Shown here: in pieces, positions 15,804 through 24,674 of the stretch | Layout of the letters: each line of letters starts with the position of its first letter | How positions within the stretch are numbered: position 1 is the first letter of the stretch | Assembly (NCBI GenBank): GCA_009929375.1 | Contig: SAAO01000003.1 | Span: forward strand, 1-53,127 | DNA length: 53,127 bases | From: Bacteroidia bacterium | GTDB taxonomy: Bacteria > Bacteroidota > Bacteroidia > Bacteroidales > Paludibacteraceae | Direction of reading: 5' to 3' | The notes under the pieces: model-generated | What the model saw: only the letters and a program-made list of their open reading frames with translations | What the model was told of the DNA's origin: nothing | Database searches by the model: none | Translations under genes and position numbers: made by a program

Positions 15804-18617
15804 TCAGAGTTTTTCCTTCAGAAATTTTCCGGTGTACGAGCATTCGCAATCCACAAGTGCTTCAGGCGTTCCTTCAAACACAAGATTTCCGCCTCGTTCG
15901 CCACCTTCGGGGCCAATATCAATAATATGGTCAGCACTTTTTATCACCTCCATATTATGTTCGATAATAATGACAGTATGGCCTTTGGCAATCAGCGCAT
16001 CAAAAGCTTTGAGAAGCGTTTTTATATCGTGGAAATGCAGACCTGTGGTAGGCTCGTCGAACACAAAAATGGTAGGCTCCGGCTTTTCGTTGGCTAAAAA
16101 TGCTGCAAGTTTCACACGCTGACTTTCACCACCCGAAAGCGTACTGCTCGACTGACCAAGTTTCACATACCCGATACCCACATCCTGCAGTGGTTTGAGG
16201 CGTTTCACAATTTTCTTTTCAGTATTTCCACTCTGTGCTCCAAAAAACTCAATAGCCTGATTTACAGTCATTTCGAGCACATCGAAAATATTTTTCTCCT
16301 TATATTGAACCTCCAGAATATCCTGTTTGAAACGTTTACCATGACAATGATCACATTCAAGCACAAGATCGGCCATAAACTGCATCTCCACAGTTACAGT
16401 ACCTTCACCCTGACATTCCTCACAACGCCCTCCTTCGGTATTGAACGAGAAAAATGAAGCCGCATAACCCATTTGTTTCGACAATTGCTGGTCGGCAAAA
16501 AGTTTACGTATTTCGTCATAAGCTTTAATATAAGTCACAGGATTCGAACGTGTTGAGCGCCCGATTGGATTCTGATCAACAAATTCCACATCTTTGGCCA
16601 GCATCATAGAACCGCGGAGTGCTCCGAATTTTCCGGTTCGATCGGCAACACCTCCATAGTGCTTTTTGAGGGCAGCATAAAATACATTACGTACGAGCGA
16701 CGATTTCCCTGAGCCACTGACACCGGTCACCACTGTCATTACATTGAGTGGAAATTTTACATCAATCCCTTTCAGGTTATTCTCGCGCGCACCAAGCACT
16801 TCAATATAATTGTTCCACTTGCGACGGCGTTCAGGAATATCAATTTTTTCAGCACCTGTAAGATACTTCAGCGTATAGGATTTTGAAGTGTCTGTTTTGG
16901 AAGTATCAAAACCATTTTCGGGAATTTTTCCTTTGAAAACCACTTCGCCTCCTTTTCGTCCTGCTTCCGGCCCAATATCGATGATAAAATCGGCAGCACG
17001 CATAATTTCCTCGTCGTGTTCCACCACAACCACCGTATTTCCAAGGTCGCGCAATTGCTTCAAAACTTTAATAAGCAAATGTGTATCGCGCGAATGAAGT
17101 CCGATACTTGGTTCGTCGAGAATGTAAAGTGAACCCACAAGGCTGCTACCAAGTGATGTTGCCAGATTTATGCGCTGACTTTCACCACCCGATAGCGAAT
17201 TGGAAAGTCGATTGAGTGTAAGGTAACCAAGTCCCACATCCAGTAAAAACTGAATACGGTTGTTGATTTCCACCATCAATCGTTTTGAAATTGATTTATC
17301 CTGTTCGCTGAGTTCCAGTGTATCGAAAAATTCTTTGAGTTTTGTCACCGGTAGCAAAACAAGTTCGGAAATTGATTTGTCGCCCACTTTTACATACGAA
17401 GCTTCCTTTTTCAATCGGCTTCCGCGACAATCGGGACAGGTTGTTTTACCGCGATAACGCGCCAGCATTACACGGTATTGTATTTTATACTGATTGGCTT
17501 CGAGCATTTTGAAGAACTCATTCAGACCTTCAAAATACTCATTTCCGGTCCATAACAATTCACGTTGTGCATCCGTAAGCTCATAATAAGGTTTATGAAC
17601 AGGGAATCCGAATTTATCAGCCGACTGAATCAGGCGACGTTTAAATTCACCCATCACCTCACCGCGCCAGCAGGCCACAGCATCTTCGTAAATCGAAAGC
17701 GTTTTGTTGGGAACAACCAGATCCTCGTCGATACCAATTACCCGACCAAAACCTTCGCAGCTCGGACAAGCACCCAGCGGACTATTGAAACTGAAAGTAT
17801 GAACCGTTGGCGTTTCGAACTGCATGCCATCTGCTTCGAAACTTTTTGAGAAATAAAGCGTTTGTGGTTCATTTTCGCCAAAAATCCTCAGGATACAAAC
17901 ACCTTTTCCTTCGTAAAAAGCAGTTTCAACCGAATCGGTGAGACGACTGATACCTGTGGGAGTGCGATCGACAGTCAGTCGGTCGATAAGCAGAAAAACC
18001 TCTGCTCCACTTTGCTCAATAGCTTTATTTTCAAGAATCTCCTGAATCCTGAAAGTCTCACCATCAAAATCCACACGACTAAAACCCTGCATCATCAGAC
18101 TTTGCAATTCTTCTTTCAGCGTACGATCGCCCGAAGGAGTCACAGCCGTGAGCACCATTATTCGGGTATCGTCAGCAAAAGTCAGCGCAGCATTTACCAC
18201 ATCGGCAGCTTCATGCTTTTTCACTTCATCGCCTGAGATGGGCGAATAAGTTTTGCCGATTCGGGCATACAAAAGTTTGATGTATTCGTAAATTTCAGTC
18301 GAAGTACCCACCGTAGAACGCGGATTGCGTGTGTTTACCTTTTGTTCGATAGCAATTGCAGGCGGAATTCCTTTTATATAATCCACTTCGGGCTTGCTCA
18401 TTCGTCCCAGAAACTGCCGCGCATAGGACGAAAGGCTCTCCACATAGCGGCGCTGCCCTTCGGCATAAAGTGTATCGAAAGCAAGCGATGACTTACCGGA
18501 ACCCGAAAGTCCGGTTATCACCACAAGTTTGTTGCGCGGAATTTCCACATCAATATTTTTCAGATTGTGTACTCTTGCCGCTTTTATAGTAATATTTCCC
18601 TGAGTGGACATGATCAT
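15804..18617 (-). CDS. uvrA: Excinuclease ABC subunit A
   Basis: UvrA is the damage-recognition ATPase of nucleotide excision repair and works as a dimer with UvrB. Both ABC modules are complete: Walker A motifs GLSGSGKSS near residue 35 and GVSGSGKSS in the second half, with two LSGGESQR signatures. The zinc modules are [19 protein letters not shown] and CEECQGEG...CDHCHGKR. The length of 937 residues is normal. Start choice is ATG 18617 or the third codon (MSTQG). It is transcribed from its own promoter and followed by the TerB-like gene. Confidence 0.97.
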   Translation of the reverse strand: MIMSTQGNITIKAARVHNLKNIDVEIPRNKLVVITGLSGSGKSSLAFDTLYAEGQRRYVESLSSYARQFLGRMSKPEVDYIKGIPPAIAIEQKVNTRNPRSTVGTSTEIYEYIKLLYARIGKTYSPISGDEVKKHEAADVVNAALTFADDTRIMVLTAVTPSGDRTLKEELQSLMMQGFSRVDFDGETFRIQEILENKAIEQSGAEVFLLIDRLTVDRTPTGISRLTDSVETAFYEGKGVCILRIFGENEPQTLYFSKSFEADGMQFETPTVHTFSFNSPLGACPSCEGFGRVIGIDEDLVVPNKTLSIYEDAVACWRGEVMGEFKRRLIQSADKFGFPVHKPYYELTDAQRELLWTGNEYFEGLNEFFKMLEANQYKIQYRVMLARYRGKTTCPDCRGSRLKKEASYVKVGDKSISELVLLPVTKLKEFFDTLELSEQDKSISKRLMVEINNRIQFLLDVGLGYLTLNRLSNSLSGGESQRINLATSLGSSLVGSLYILDEPSIGLHSRDTHLLIKVLKQLRDLGNTVVVVEHDEEIMRAADFIIDIGPEAGRKGGEVVFKGKIPENGFDTSKTDTSKSYTLKYLTGAEKIDIPERRRKWNNYIEVLGARENNLKGIDVKFPLNVMTVVTGVSGSGKSSLVRNVFYAALKKHYGGVADRTGKFGALRGSMMLAKDVEFVDQNPIGRSTRSNPVTYIKAYDEIRKLFADQQLSKQMGYAASFFSFNTEGGRCEECQGEGTVTVEMQFMADLVLECDHCHGKRFKQDILEVQYKEKNIFDVLEMTVNQAIEFFGAQSGNTEKKIVKRLKPLQDVGIGYVKLGQSSSTLSGGESQRVKLAAFLANEKPEPTIFVFDEPTTGLHFHDIKTLLKAFDALIAKGHTVIIIEHNMEVIKSADHIIDIGPEGGERGGNLVFEGTPEALVDCECSYTGKFLKEKL

Positions 18618-18640
18618 TTATTTTTTGAAAAAACAACCTG

Positions 18641-18648
18641 CAAAGATA
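18641..18648 (-). promoter_or_regulatory. Candidate -7 box of uvrA
   Basis: The minus strand reads TATCTTTG (TAnnTTTG), 24 bases upstream of the first ATG. Confidence 0.55.
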
Positions 18649-18873
18649 CAAAATAGCTTATTAAAAATTATTGGTATTAAACTAATAAAACAGAAAACTA
18701 CAAATTCCGAAAACTTAGATAGTAGTATTTTTTCTGTATAATTATCAAAATAAAACGACAAAATTTAGGAATTTATATACAAAAAACTTACAAAAGAACC
18801 CATTAAATTGCTTACAAAAGAATAAAATCAGAATATTTATTGCTTTATCTATTGTCTTTCGCATTTATTGTTG

Positions 18874-18881
18874 TATTTTTG
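18874..18881 (+). promoter_or_regulatory. Candidate -7 box of argR
   Basis: TATTTTTG matches TAnnTTTG. It implies an untranslated leader of about 165 bases. Confidence 0.45.
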
Positions 18882-19052
18882 TACCGATTTTTAATAAATA
18901 TACAATTCAATTACACAACAGACGAAAAAATGAATATTTTTTCGTTTCAGAACAGTTGAAACATGGAATGTATTAAGTAAAATACACAGAAAATGCATGT
19001 AAGCTAATTGAATAAATGAGTCCGACAACAATATAAAATCAATATAAAACGC

Positions 19053-19526
19053 ATGAAAAATAAACGAAACCGCTTACAAATCATTTCCGAGATATTACGC
19101 TCGAATGTGGTGGGTAGTCAGGAGGAATTACTGAAAATGCTTTCTGAACGACAGTGCGAGGTCACTCAGGCCACTCTGTCACGCGATCTCAAATTGTTGA
19201 AAGTAGCCAAAACCCCGTTATCGAACGGCACTTACAAGTACGTATTGCCTTCGTACAACAAACCAATGCCTGCACAACCTACAGCAAATGCGCTTATTTC
19301 GCACGGAGCGGTGCTGAGCCTTGAGTTTTCCGGTCAGCTTGCTGTTGTAAAAACCAAGCCCGGCTATGCAAGTGCCATTGCGTGGGATATTGACAACAAG
19401 GCTACCGATGAGGTTTTGGGCACCATTGCCGGCGACGACACCATTCTGGTGATTCCGCGCGAGGGCATAAGCCGTGAAGATATCCTGCAAATGATGAATC
19501 ACACCTTTGCCGAAAAAGATAACTAA
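19053..19526 (+). CDS. argR: Arginine repressor
   Basis: ArgR is a hexameric, arginine-sensing transcription factor that controls arginine synthesis. The N-terminal winged helix is at about 1-70, with the recognition segment VTQATLSRDLKLLKV. The C-terminal oligomerisation and arginine-binding domain shows EVLGTIAGDDTILVI near 124-138, including the conserved GTIAGDDT. The length of 157 residues is typical. It leads the GNAT and argG genes in the same direction, so it probably controls its own cluster. Confidence 0.95.
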   Translation: MKNKRNRLQIISEILRSNVVGSQEELLKMLSERQCEVTQATLSRDLKLLKVAKTPLSNGTYKYVLPSYNKPMPAQPTANALISHGAVLSLEFSGQLAVVKTKPGYASAIAWDIDNKATDEVLGTIAGDDTILVIPREGISREDILQMMNHTFAEKDN

Positions 19527-19577
19527 AATTTAAATATTGTACACATTTAGTGTAAACGAACTCATTCAAAACTGAAT

Positions 19578-20150
19578 ATGAATAACGAAGTTGCCGTTGA
19601 TGAAATTACGGTAGAAATTGCCGACGAAAAAAGTCTGGGATACGTAGAAACAATTCTGGAAACGATAGCTGCTGCAGCCAAAGTGCGTGGCACTGGTATA
19701 GCACGCCGCTCACCGGAATATATTGAACAAAAAATGAAAGAAGGCAAAGCCATTATTGCACTTGCAGGTGGTGAATTTGCCGGATTTTGCTATATTGAAA
19801 CCTGGGGCGACAAGAAATTTGTAGCCAACTCAGGGCTTATTGTAGTGGATAAATACCGCGGCCACGGATTGGCTAAACGCATTAAACGCAAAGCTTTCGA
19901 ACTTTCGAGACTTCGTTATCCGAACGCCAAAATTTTTGGATTAACAACCGGTCTTGCTGTCATGAAAATAAACTCTGAACTGGGCTACAAACCGGTTACA
20001 TTTTCGGAACTGACTGACGATGAAGCCTTCTGGAAAGGTTGTCAGAGTTGCGTGAATTACGACATTCTGCAACGTACCAACCGCAAGCATTGTCTTTGCA
20101 CCGGTATGCTTTTCGATCCGGCAAAAGACGCAGCAACAAAGGCCCCCTAA
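19578..20150 (+). CDS. GNAT acyltransferase of the arginine cluster, probable N-acylglutamate synthase
   Basis: This is a GNAT-fold enzyme of 190 residues with the acyl-CoA pyrophosphate-binding signature VVDKYRGHGLAKRI near 93-106. It is placed between argR and argG, where Bacteroidetes keep an acyltransferase presumed to replace ArgA or ArgJ. With a succinyl-specific carbamoyltransferase in the same genome, it may transfer succinyl rather than acetyl to glutamate; that is inference. The C-terminal half has a cysteine-rich stretch (KGCQSCVNYDIL, KHCLCTGML). Its last codons, GCC CCC TAA, belong to a dispersed GC-rich repeat that starts at 20142. Confidence 0.75.
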   Translation: MNNEVAVDEITVEIADEKSLGYVETILETIAAAAKVRGTGIARRSPEYIEQKMKEGKAIIALAGGEFAGFCYIETWGDKKFVANSGLIVVDKYRGHGLAKRIKRKAFELSRLRYPNAKIFGLTTGLAVMKINSELGYKPVTFSELTDDEAFWKGCQSCVNYDILQRTNRKHCLCTGMLFDPAKDAATKAP

Positions 20151-20169
20151 ATCCCACCTCAGGGGACTT
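20142..20169 (+). repeat. GC-rich dispersed repeat, copy 1
   Basis: It begins GCCCCCTAA and continues with a degenerate C-run/G-run hairpin (CCCACCTCAGGGG). It shares its first nine bases with the copy at 52281. The TAA is the stop of the GNAT gene. It forms an inverted pair with copy 2. Confidence 0.75.
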
Positions 20170-20233
20170 ATAAATTGTTTGGATACAAGGGGATGATTAT
20201 AAACGCAAAAAAACTCAACTAAGCACATCTTAT

Positions 20234-20257
20234 TCCCCCTTTAGGGGGTTAGGGGGC
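20234..20257 (-). repeat. GC-rich dispersed repeat, copy 2 (inverted)
   Basis: On the minus strand it starts GCCCCCTAACCCCCT and ends AAAGGGGGA. Together with copy 1 it makes an inverted-repeat element of about 116 bases filling the GNAT-argG gap, ending 15 bases before the argG ATG. Confidence 0.75.
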
Positions 20258-20271
20258 ATAATTATAAACAC

Positions 20272-21474
20272 ATGAAAGAAAAAGTATTATTAGCCTTCAG
20301 TGGCGGACTCGACACTTCGTTTTGCGCCATGTATCTGGCGCAGGAAAAAGGATATGAAGTTCATACCGCTGTGGCAAACACAGGTGGATTCAGTGAAGAA
20401 GAACTGAAAGTGATTGAAGATAAAGCATATCGCCTGGGAGCGAAAAGCCATGTTGCACTCGATGTAACCAAAGATTATTACGAAAAAAGCATCAAATATA
20501 TGGTGTTTGGCAATGTGCTCCGCAATGGCACTTATCCTATTTCGGTAAGTTCAGAGCGAATTTTTCAGGCCATAGCCATCATCAATTACGCAAAGGAAAT
20601 TGATGCACAATACGTGGCACACGGCAGCACAGGCGCCGGAAACGACCAGGTGCGTTTCGACCTTACATTTGATGTTCTTGCGCCCAATATCAAAATCCTC
20701 ACTCCCACCCGCGACATGGTTTTGACCCGCGAGTACGAAATCAACTATCTGAAGGAACACGGATTTGTGGCCGATTTCACCAAGATGGAATACTCCATTA
20801 ACAAAGGCCTCTGGGGAACTTCAATCGGTGGAAAGGAAACGCTGAAATCAGAACAAACCTTACCTGAAGCAGCTTATCCTAGTCAGATTGAAAAAACCAG
20901 CGAAGAAACTGTGACTATTTCGTTCGAAAAAGGCGAAATTACAGCCATCAATGGTCAGAAAAACAATGACAAAATCGCGCTTATCAATCAGCTCGAAGCC
21001 ATTGCTTCAAAATTCGGCATTGGTCGCGACATGCACATTGGCGATACCATTATCGGTATAAAAGGTCGTGTGGGATTCGAAGCTGCAGCACCTTTGCTTA
21101 TCATCAACGCTCACAAAATGCTCGAAAAACATACGCTTACCAAATGGCAGCAATACTGGAAAGATCAGCTGGGTAACTGGTATGGCATGTTCCTGCACGA
21201 AGCTCAGTATCTGGAACCCGTTATGCGCGACATTGAGCAATTCCTCGCAAGTTCGCAGCAGAATGTAACAGGAACAGTGATTGTCAATCTTCGCCCTTAC
21301 AGCTATACGCTCGTGGGTGTGGATTCTCCTTTTGACCTTATGAAAACCGACTTTGGCGAATATGGTGAGGTTAACCGCGCATGGAGTGCTGACGACGTAA
21401 AAGGATTTACCAAAATACTTGGTAACCAGATGAAGATTTTTTACAACGTTCAAAAACGAAACGAAAAACAATAA
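20272..21474 (+). CDS. argG: Argininosuccinate synthase
   Basis: ArgG joins citrulline and aspartate with ATP to form argininosuccinate, the penultimate step of arginine synthesis. The N-terminal PP-loop is LLAFSGGLDTSFCAMYL (about 6-22). The conserved AHGSTGAGNDQVRFD motif and the HKMLEKHTL region are present. The length of 400 residues is normal. It follows the GNAT gene after a repeat-filled gap of 121 bases. The cluster ends here at a terminator; argC and argD, often next in Bacteroides, are not present. Confidence 0.97.
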   Translation: MKEKVLLAFSGGLDTSFCAMYLAQEKGYEVHTAVANTGGFSEEELKVIEDKAYRLGAKSHVALDVTKDYYEKSIKYMVFGNVLRNGTYPISVSSERIFQAIAIINYAKEIDAQYVAHGSTGAGNDQVRFDLTFDVLAPNIKILTPTRDMVLTREYEINYLKEHGFVADFTKMEYSINKGLWGTSIGGKETLKSEQTLPEAAYPSQIEKTSEETVTISFEKGEITAINGQKNNDKIALINQLEAIASKFGIGRDMHIGDTIIGIKGRVGFEAAAPLLIINAHKMLEKHTLTKWQQYWKDQLGNWYGMFLHEAQYLEPVMRDIEQFLASSQQNVTGTVIVNLRPYSYTLVGVDSPFDLMKTDFGEYGEVNRAWSADDVKGFTKILGNQMKIFYNVQKRNEKQ

Positions 21475-21492
21475 AACCAAAAAACTACAGTT

Positions 21493-21532
21493 AAGAGTAA
21501 AACCAGGAACTATGCGTCAGGGTTTTACTCTT
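21493..21532 (+). terminator. Terminator after argG
   Basis: A 12-bp perfect stem (21493-21504 with 21521-21532), with a 16-base loop, is followed by TTGTTT. It ends the arginine unit. Confidence 0.75.
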
Positions 21533-21609
21533 TTGTTTATCCGCAAAAATGAACAGAACTGTGTTTCGCGAATAAATCACGATTTTTCAACTTTTAAAAA
21601 TATAATGCT

Positions 21610-23019
21610 ATGAATTCAAAATTCATTCTCTTAGGAATTTTCCTTCTTTCGGTTTTAAGTTTAAATGCAAAAATTAAAGTAGCCCCGATTTTGGGCGACA
21701 ACATGGTATTACAACGAAATACCGAAGTAAAACTATGGGGTACAGCCGATCCTAATCAAAAACTCACGCTTACAACAAGCTGGAACAAAGCAAAAATATC
21801 AACCGTAGCCAACAACAAAGGCGAATGGCTCGTAAAAGCCAAAACAACCGAAGCCGGTGGACCATTTACAGTGACCATTACTTCCGGAAAAGAAAAAGTA
21901 CAATTACAAAATATCCTGCTGGGCGAAGTCTGGCTTTGCTCTGGTCAGTCGAATATGGAAATGCCCATGGTGGGATATAACGATCAACCTGTCAATGGCT
22001 CGAACAACGCACTCGCTGAAGCTGAGAATTGCCAAATCAGACTTTATAATGTAAAACGCGTTTCCATAGCAACACCACAGGACACTTGCGTTGGCGAATG
22101 GTCCGTTGCTTCAGCAAAGTCGGCAAGCAGCTTTAGTGCTGTGGGTTATTTATACGCCAAACAACTACAAAAAGCGCTTAAAGTGCCGGTTGGCGTAATC
22201 AATTCGAGTTGGGGTGGCTCACGTATCGAAGCCTGGATTGACGCCGAAACTATGAAAAAGTTTCCCGAATCGCTCAAAACCACTACGCACGAAAAAACAG
22301 GCGCTAATCAACGTGCCTCACATTTGTACAACGGCATGATCGCTCCGATTAAGAATTATGGTATCAAAGGCGCAATCTGGTATCAGGGCGAATCGAACAG
22401 AAGCGAATATCAGTACTATGCCGGATTGACGAAAGCAATGATTGAAAACTGGAAAAGAGATTTTGAACTGAAAGAATTGCCATTTTATTTTGTACAGATT
22501 GCTCCTTACTCTTACAACGACAGCAAGGATATTCTTTCAGGAAAATTTTACGACGAACAACTAAAAGCATCGCTGGAAATTCCGCATACAGGAATGGTAG
22601 CCACGGTTGATTTCGGAGAAGAATTCTGCATTCATCCTGCCGAAAAGGAAACTGTAGCTAAAAGATTATCGTATTGGGCATTGTCTGAAACCTATAAAAT
22701 TGAAGGCATCTCCTATAAAAATCCGGTTTATAAAAGCCTTCAGGTGAAAGACAGCGCACTGGTTGTATCGTTCGACAATCTGGGAACCGGACTTTCTTCG
22801 TTTGGAAAGGAACTGACAAATTTTGAAGTTGCAGGTGAAGATAAAGTATTTTACCCTGCAACAGCCAAAATCAGATCGAAACAGGTTGTTCTGTATGCTC
22901 CGGAAGTGAAAAAGCCTGTCGCTGCCCGTTATTGCTATGTGAATTATCCTTCGGGCAAAGGTTTTCTGTATAACACTGCAGGTTTACCTGTTTTACCATT
23001 CCGAACCGATAACTGGTAA
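21610..23019 (+). CDS. Sialate O-acetylesterase
   Basis: This is a secreted SGNH/SASA-family esterase that removes O-acetyl groups from sialic acids or other glycans. The signal peptide is about 1-20. The catalytic serine is Ser114 in WLCSGQSNMEMPM, and the second block DFGEEFCIHPAEKETVAKRL supplies the histidine. A third conserved block, GAIWYQGESNRSEYQYY, is present. At 469 residues it is a typical single-domain member. It has no sialidase or transporter neighbours. NagB encoded at 7.6 kb could act downstream in sialic acid or chitin-sugar use. Confidence 0.92.
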   Translation: MNSKFILLGIFLLSVLSLNAKIKVAPILGDNMVLQRNTEVKLWGTADPNQKLTLTTSWNKAKISTVANNKGEWLVKAKTTEAGGPFTVTITSGKEKVQLQNILLGEVWLCSGQSNMEMPMVGYNDQPVNGSNNALAEAENCQIRLYNVKRVSIATPQDTCVGEWSVASAKSASSFSAVGYLYAKQLQKALKVPVGVINSSWGGSRIEAWIDAETMKKFPESLKTTTHEKTGANQRASHLYNGMIAPIKNYGIKGAIWYQGESNRSEYQYYAGLTKAMIENWKRDFELKELPFYFVQIAPYSYNDSKDILSGKFYDEQLKASLEIPHTGMVATVDFGEEFCIHPAEKETVAKRLSYWALSETYKIEGISYKNPVYKSLQVKDSALVVSFDNLGTGLSSFGKELTNFEVAGEDKVFYPATAKIRSKQVVLYAPEVKKPVAARYCYVNYPSGKGFLYNTAGLPVLPFRTDNW

Positions 23020-23110
23020 ACTCCAACGGATTATTTTGCAAAACTTCTGTGTTTTGTGGTGATATTGAGGCTGCTGAATTACGACATTTTGATTTATGAA
23101 TTGAAAATCG

Positions 23111-23118
23111 TAAATTTG
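23111..23118 (+). promoter_or_regulatory. Candidate -7 box of efp
   Basis: TAAATTTG matches TAnnTTTG, 36 bases before the ATG. Confidence 0.6.
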
Positions 23119-23154
23119 CAGCCTCAAAAACTAATTTATTAAAATTCTCACTTC

Positions 23155-23721
23155 ATGATTAATGCTCAGGATATCAAAAACGGAACCTGTATCCGTATGG
23201 ATGGAAAATTATATTTTGTAATAGAATTTCTCCATGTAAAACCCGGGAAGGGAAACACCTTTATGCGTACCACACTGAAAGATGTGGTGGATGGACGCGT
23301 AATCGAACGCCGCTTTAATATTGGCGAAAAACTCGAAGATGTGCGTGTGGAACGTCGTCCTTTTCAATTTGTATACAAAGAAGGCGAAGACTTTATTTTC
23401 ATGAATCAGGAAACATACGACCAACAACCAATTGCAAAAACACTGATCAATGGTGTGGATTTTCTTCTTGAAGGAATGGTTGTTGAAGTAGTTTCGGATG
23501 CTTCTACCGACACTGTACTTTATGCTGATATGCCTGTAAAAGTACAAATGAAAATCACCTATACCGAACCTGGATTGAAAGGTGATACTGCAACTAACAC
23601 ACTGAAACCAGCCACTGTTGAGTCAGGAGCAACTGTAAGAGTTCCTCTCTTCATCACCGAAGGCGAAACCATCGAAATTGACACCCGTGACGGTTCATAT
23701 CTCGGACGTGTGAAAGCATAA
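23155..23721 (+). CDS. efp: Elongation factor P
   Basis: EF-P binds between the ribosomal P and E sites and relieves stalling on polyproline. It has three beta-barrel domains in 188 residues. The tip of domain I reads HVKPGKGNTFMRT, with lysine 32 at the position modified in other bacteria (Lys34 in E. coli, Arg32 in Pseudomonas). No modification gene (epmA, epmB or earP) is nearby. The C-terminal signature IDTRDGSYLGRVKA is intact. It is a single-gene unit with a strong terminator. Confidence 0.96.
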   Translation: MINAQDIKNGTCIRMDGKLYFVIEFLHVKPGKGNTFMRTTLKDVVDGRVIERRFNIGEKLEDVRVERRPFQFVYKEGEDFIFMNQETYDQQPIAKTLINGVDFLLEGMVVEVVSDASTDTVLYADMPVKVQMKITYTEPGLKGDTATNTLKPATVESGATVRVPLFITEGETIEIDTRDGSYLGRVKA

Positions 23722-23739
23722 TCATCACTCATAAACATA

Positions 23740-23775
23740 AAAAAATCCGGTAAATGAATTTTTACCGGATTTTTT
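23740..23775. terminator. Bidirectional terminator between efp and the exonuclease gene
   Basis: A 15-bp perfect stem (23740-23754 with 23761-23775) has a 6-base loop, with A and T runs on either side. It serves both convergent genes. Confidence 0.85.
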
Positions 23776-23795
23776 TATGCGAAATCGCAGAATAA

Positions 23796-24563
23796 TTATT
23801 TATTAAAGTCACGCAATTTGATATTTGTCAGCACTTTCTTAGTGTGTAACGAAAAATCGCTGTTCATCATCCAACCATAGTAACCAATATCGGATTTGAG
23901 TACATCCGTTACTTTCTGCCCTTTGTATTTCCCGAAATTAATCACTTCCTCGCCTTTATCATTAAAAATAATGCGTCCGGCAAAGTCGGCATTGTTGTTT
24001 TGAGTAGTAAATTTTGAGAGAAAATCAATGTCGTTTTTCAGTTCCGGATAGCGATCGAGCTGAGCCATCAGCACCTCGTAAGTAGCCAGTGTATCGGCTT
24101 CGGCACCATGCGCACCCACCAGATCCTTATCGCAGTAAAATTTGTATGCAGCCGAAAGCGTACGGGCTTCCATTTTATGGAAAATCACCTGCACATCCAC
24201 AAATTTACGTTTCATCAGGTCGATATCCACTTCGGCACGGAGCAACTCCTCAGCCAGCATAGGAATATCGAAGCGGTTTGAGTTATAACCAGCCAGATCG
24301 CAACCCTCAATATCGCGGGCAATTTCTTTTGCAACCGATTTAAAAGTAGGACAATCAGCCACATCGGCATCGTAAATACCATGAATCTCAGAAGCCCCTT
24401 TCGGAATTGGCATTCCGGGATTTACACGAATCGTTTTTGTTTCCTCACGACCGTTTGGCGATACTTTATGATAGGAAATTTCCACAATACGGTCGGTTAC
24501 AAAGTTGGTACCCGTAGTTTCGAGATCGAAAAAGACAATGGGATTTTTAAGTTGAAGTTTCAT
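23796..24563 (-). CDS. 3'-5' exonuclease, DNA polymerase III epsilon-like
   Basis: This is a DEDDh exonuclease, either proofreading or RNase T-like. The catalytic set is complete: Asp13 and Glu15 in FFDLETTG, Asp99 in YNSNRFDIPM, His152 and Asp157 in AHGAEADTLATYE. After the nuclease domain (about 1-175) comes a C-terminal module with FGKYKGQKVTDVLKSDIGYY near 211-230, a small fold often attached to epsilon-like exonucleases. It is 255 residues long. It lies downstream of dnaN in the same direction; the two could share a transcript, though a 111-base repeat-like gap separates them. Confidence 0.9.
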   Translation of the reverse strand: MKLQLKNPIVFFDLETTGTNFVTDRIVEISYHKVSPNGREETKTIRVNPGMPIPKGASEIHGIYDADVADCPTFKSVAKEIARDIEGCDLAGYNSNRFDIPMLAEELLRAEVDIDLMKRKFVDVQVIFHKMEARTLSAAYKFYCDKDLVGAHGAEADTLATYEVLMAQLDRYPELKNDIDFLSKFTTQNNNADFAGRIIFNDKGEEVINFGKYKGQKVTDVLKSDIGYYGWMMNSDFSLHTKKVLTNIKLRDFNK

Positions 24564-24622
24564 TTTTTTATAAGAATAAAGATAAAAGACAAGAGACAGA
24601 AGTGATTACTATAAAAAATCAA

Positions 24623-24662
24623 GGTCTAAAGACTTTCGCCCTTAGACCTCAGACTTTAGACC
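24623..24662. repeat. Inverted repeat in the exonuclease-dnaN gap
   Basis: GGTCTAAAG (24623-24631) pairs with CTTTAGACC (24654-24662), with the related word TTAGACCT between them. It is low-complexity intergenic sequence; a role in termination of dnaN is possible but not supported by a T run. Confidence 0.5.
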
Positions 24663-24674
24663 ACAAAAATTCGA

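Larger units (their letters stand above)
18618..19052. other. 435-base AT-rich gap between uvrA and argR
   Basis: No coding frame or RNA gene is visible. The gap holds the divergent promoters of uvrA (18641-18648) and argR (18874-18881) and a leader of about 165 bases before argR. Some TGAAT/ATTCA words occur (for example around 18931), but none forms a convincing paired ARG box. Confidence 0.7.

Noticed and set aside
18925-18950. ARG-box-like words upstream of argR (TGAAT at about 18931)
   Set aside because: Only half of the consensus palindrome is present, and such words are frequent in AT-rich DNA.
24600-24670. tRNA-like or structured RNA in the dnaN-exonuclease gap
   Set aside because: Only a short inverted repeat of TCTAAAG words is present, without cloverleaf or conserved RNA features.
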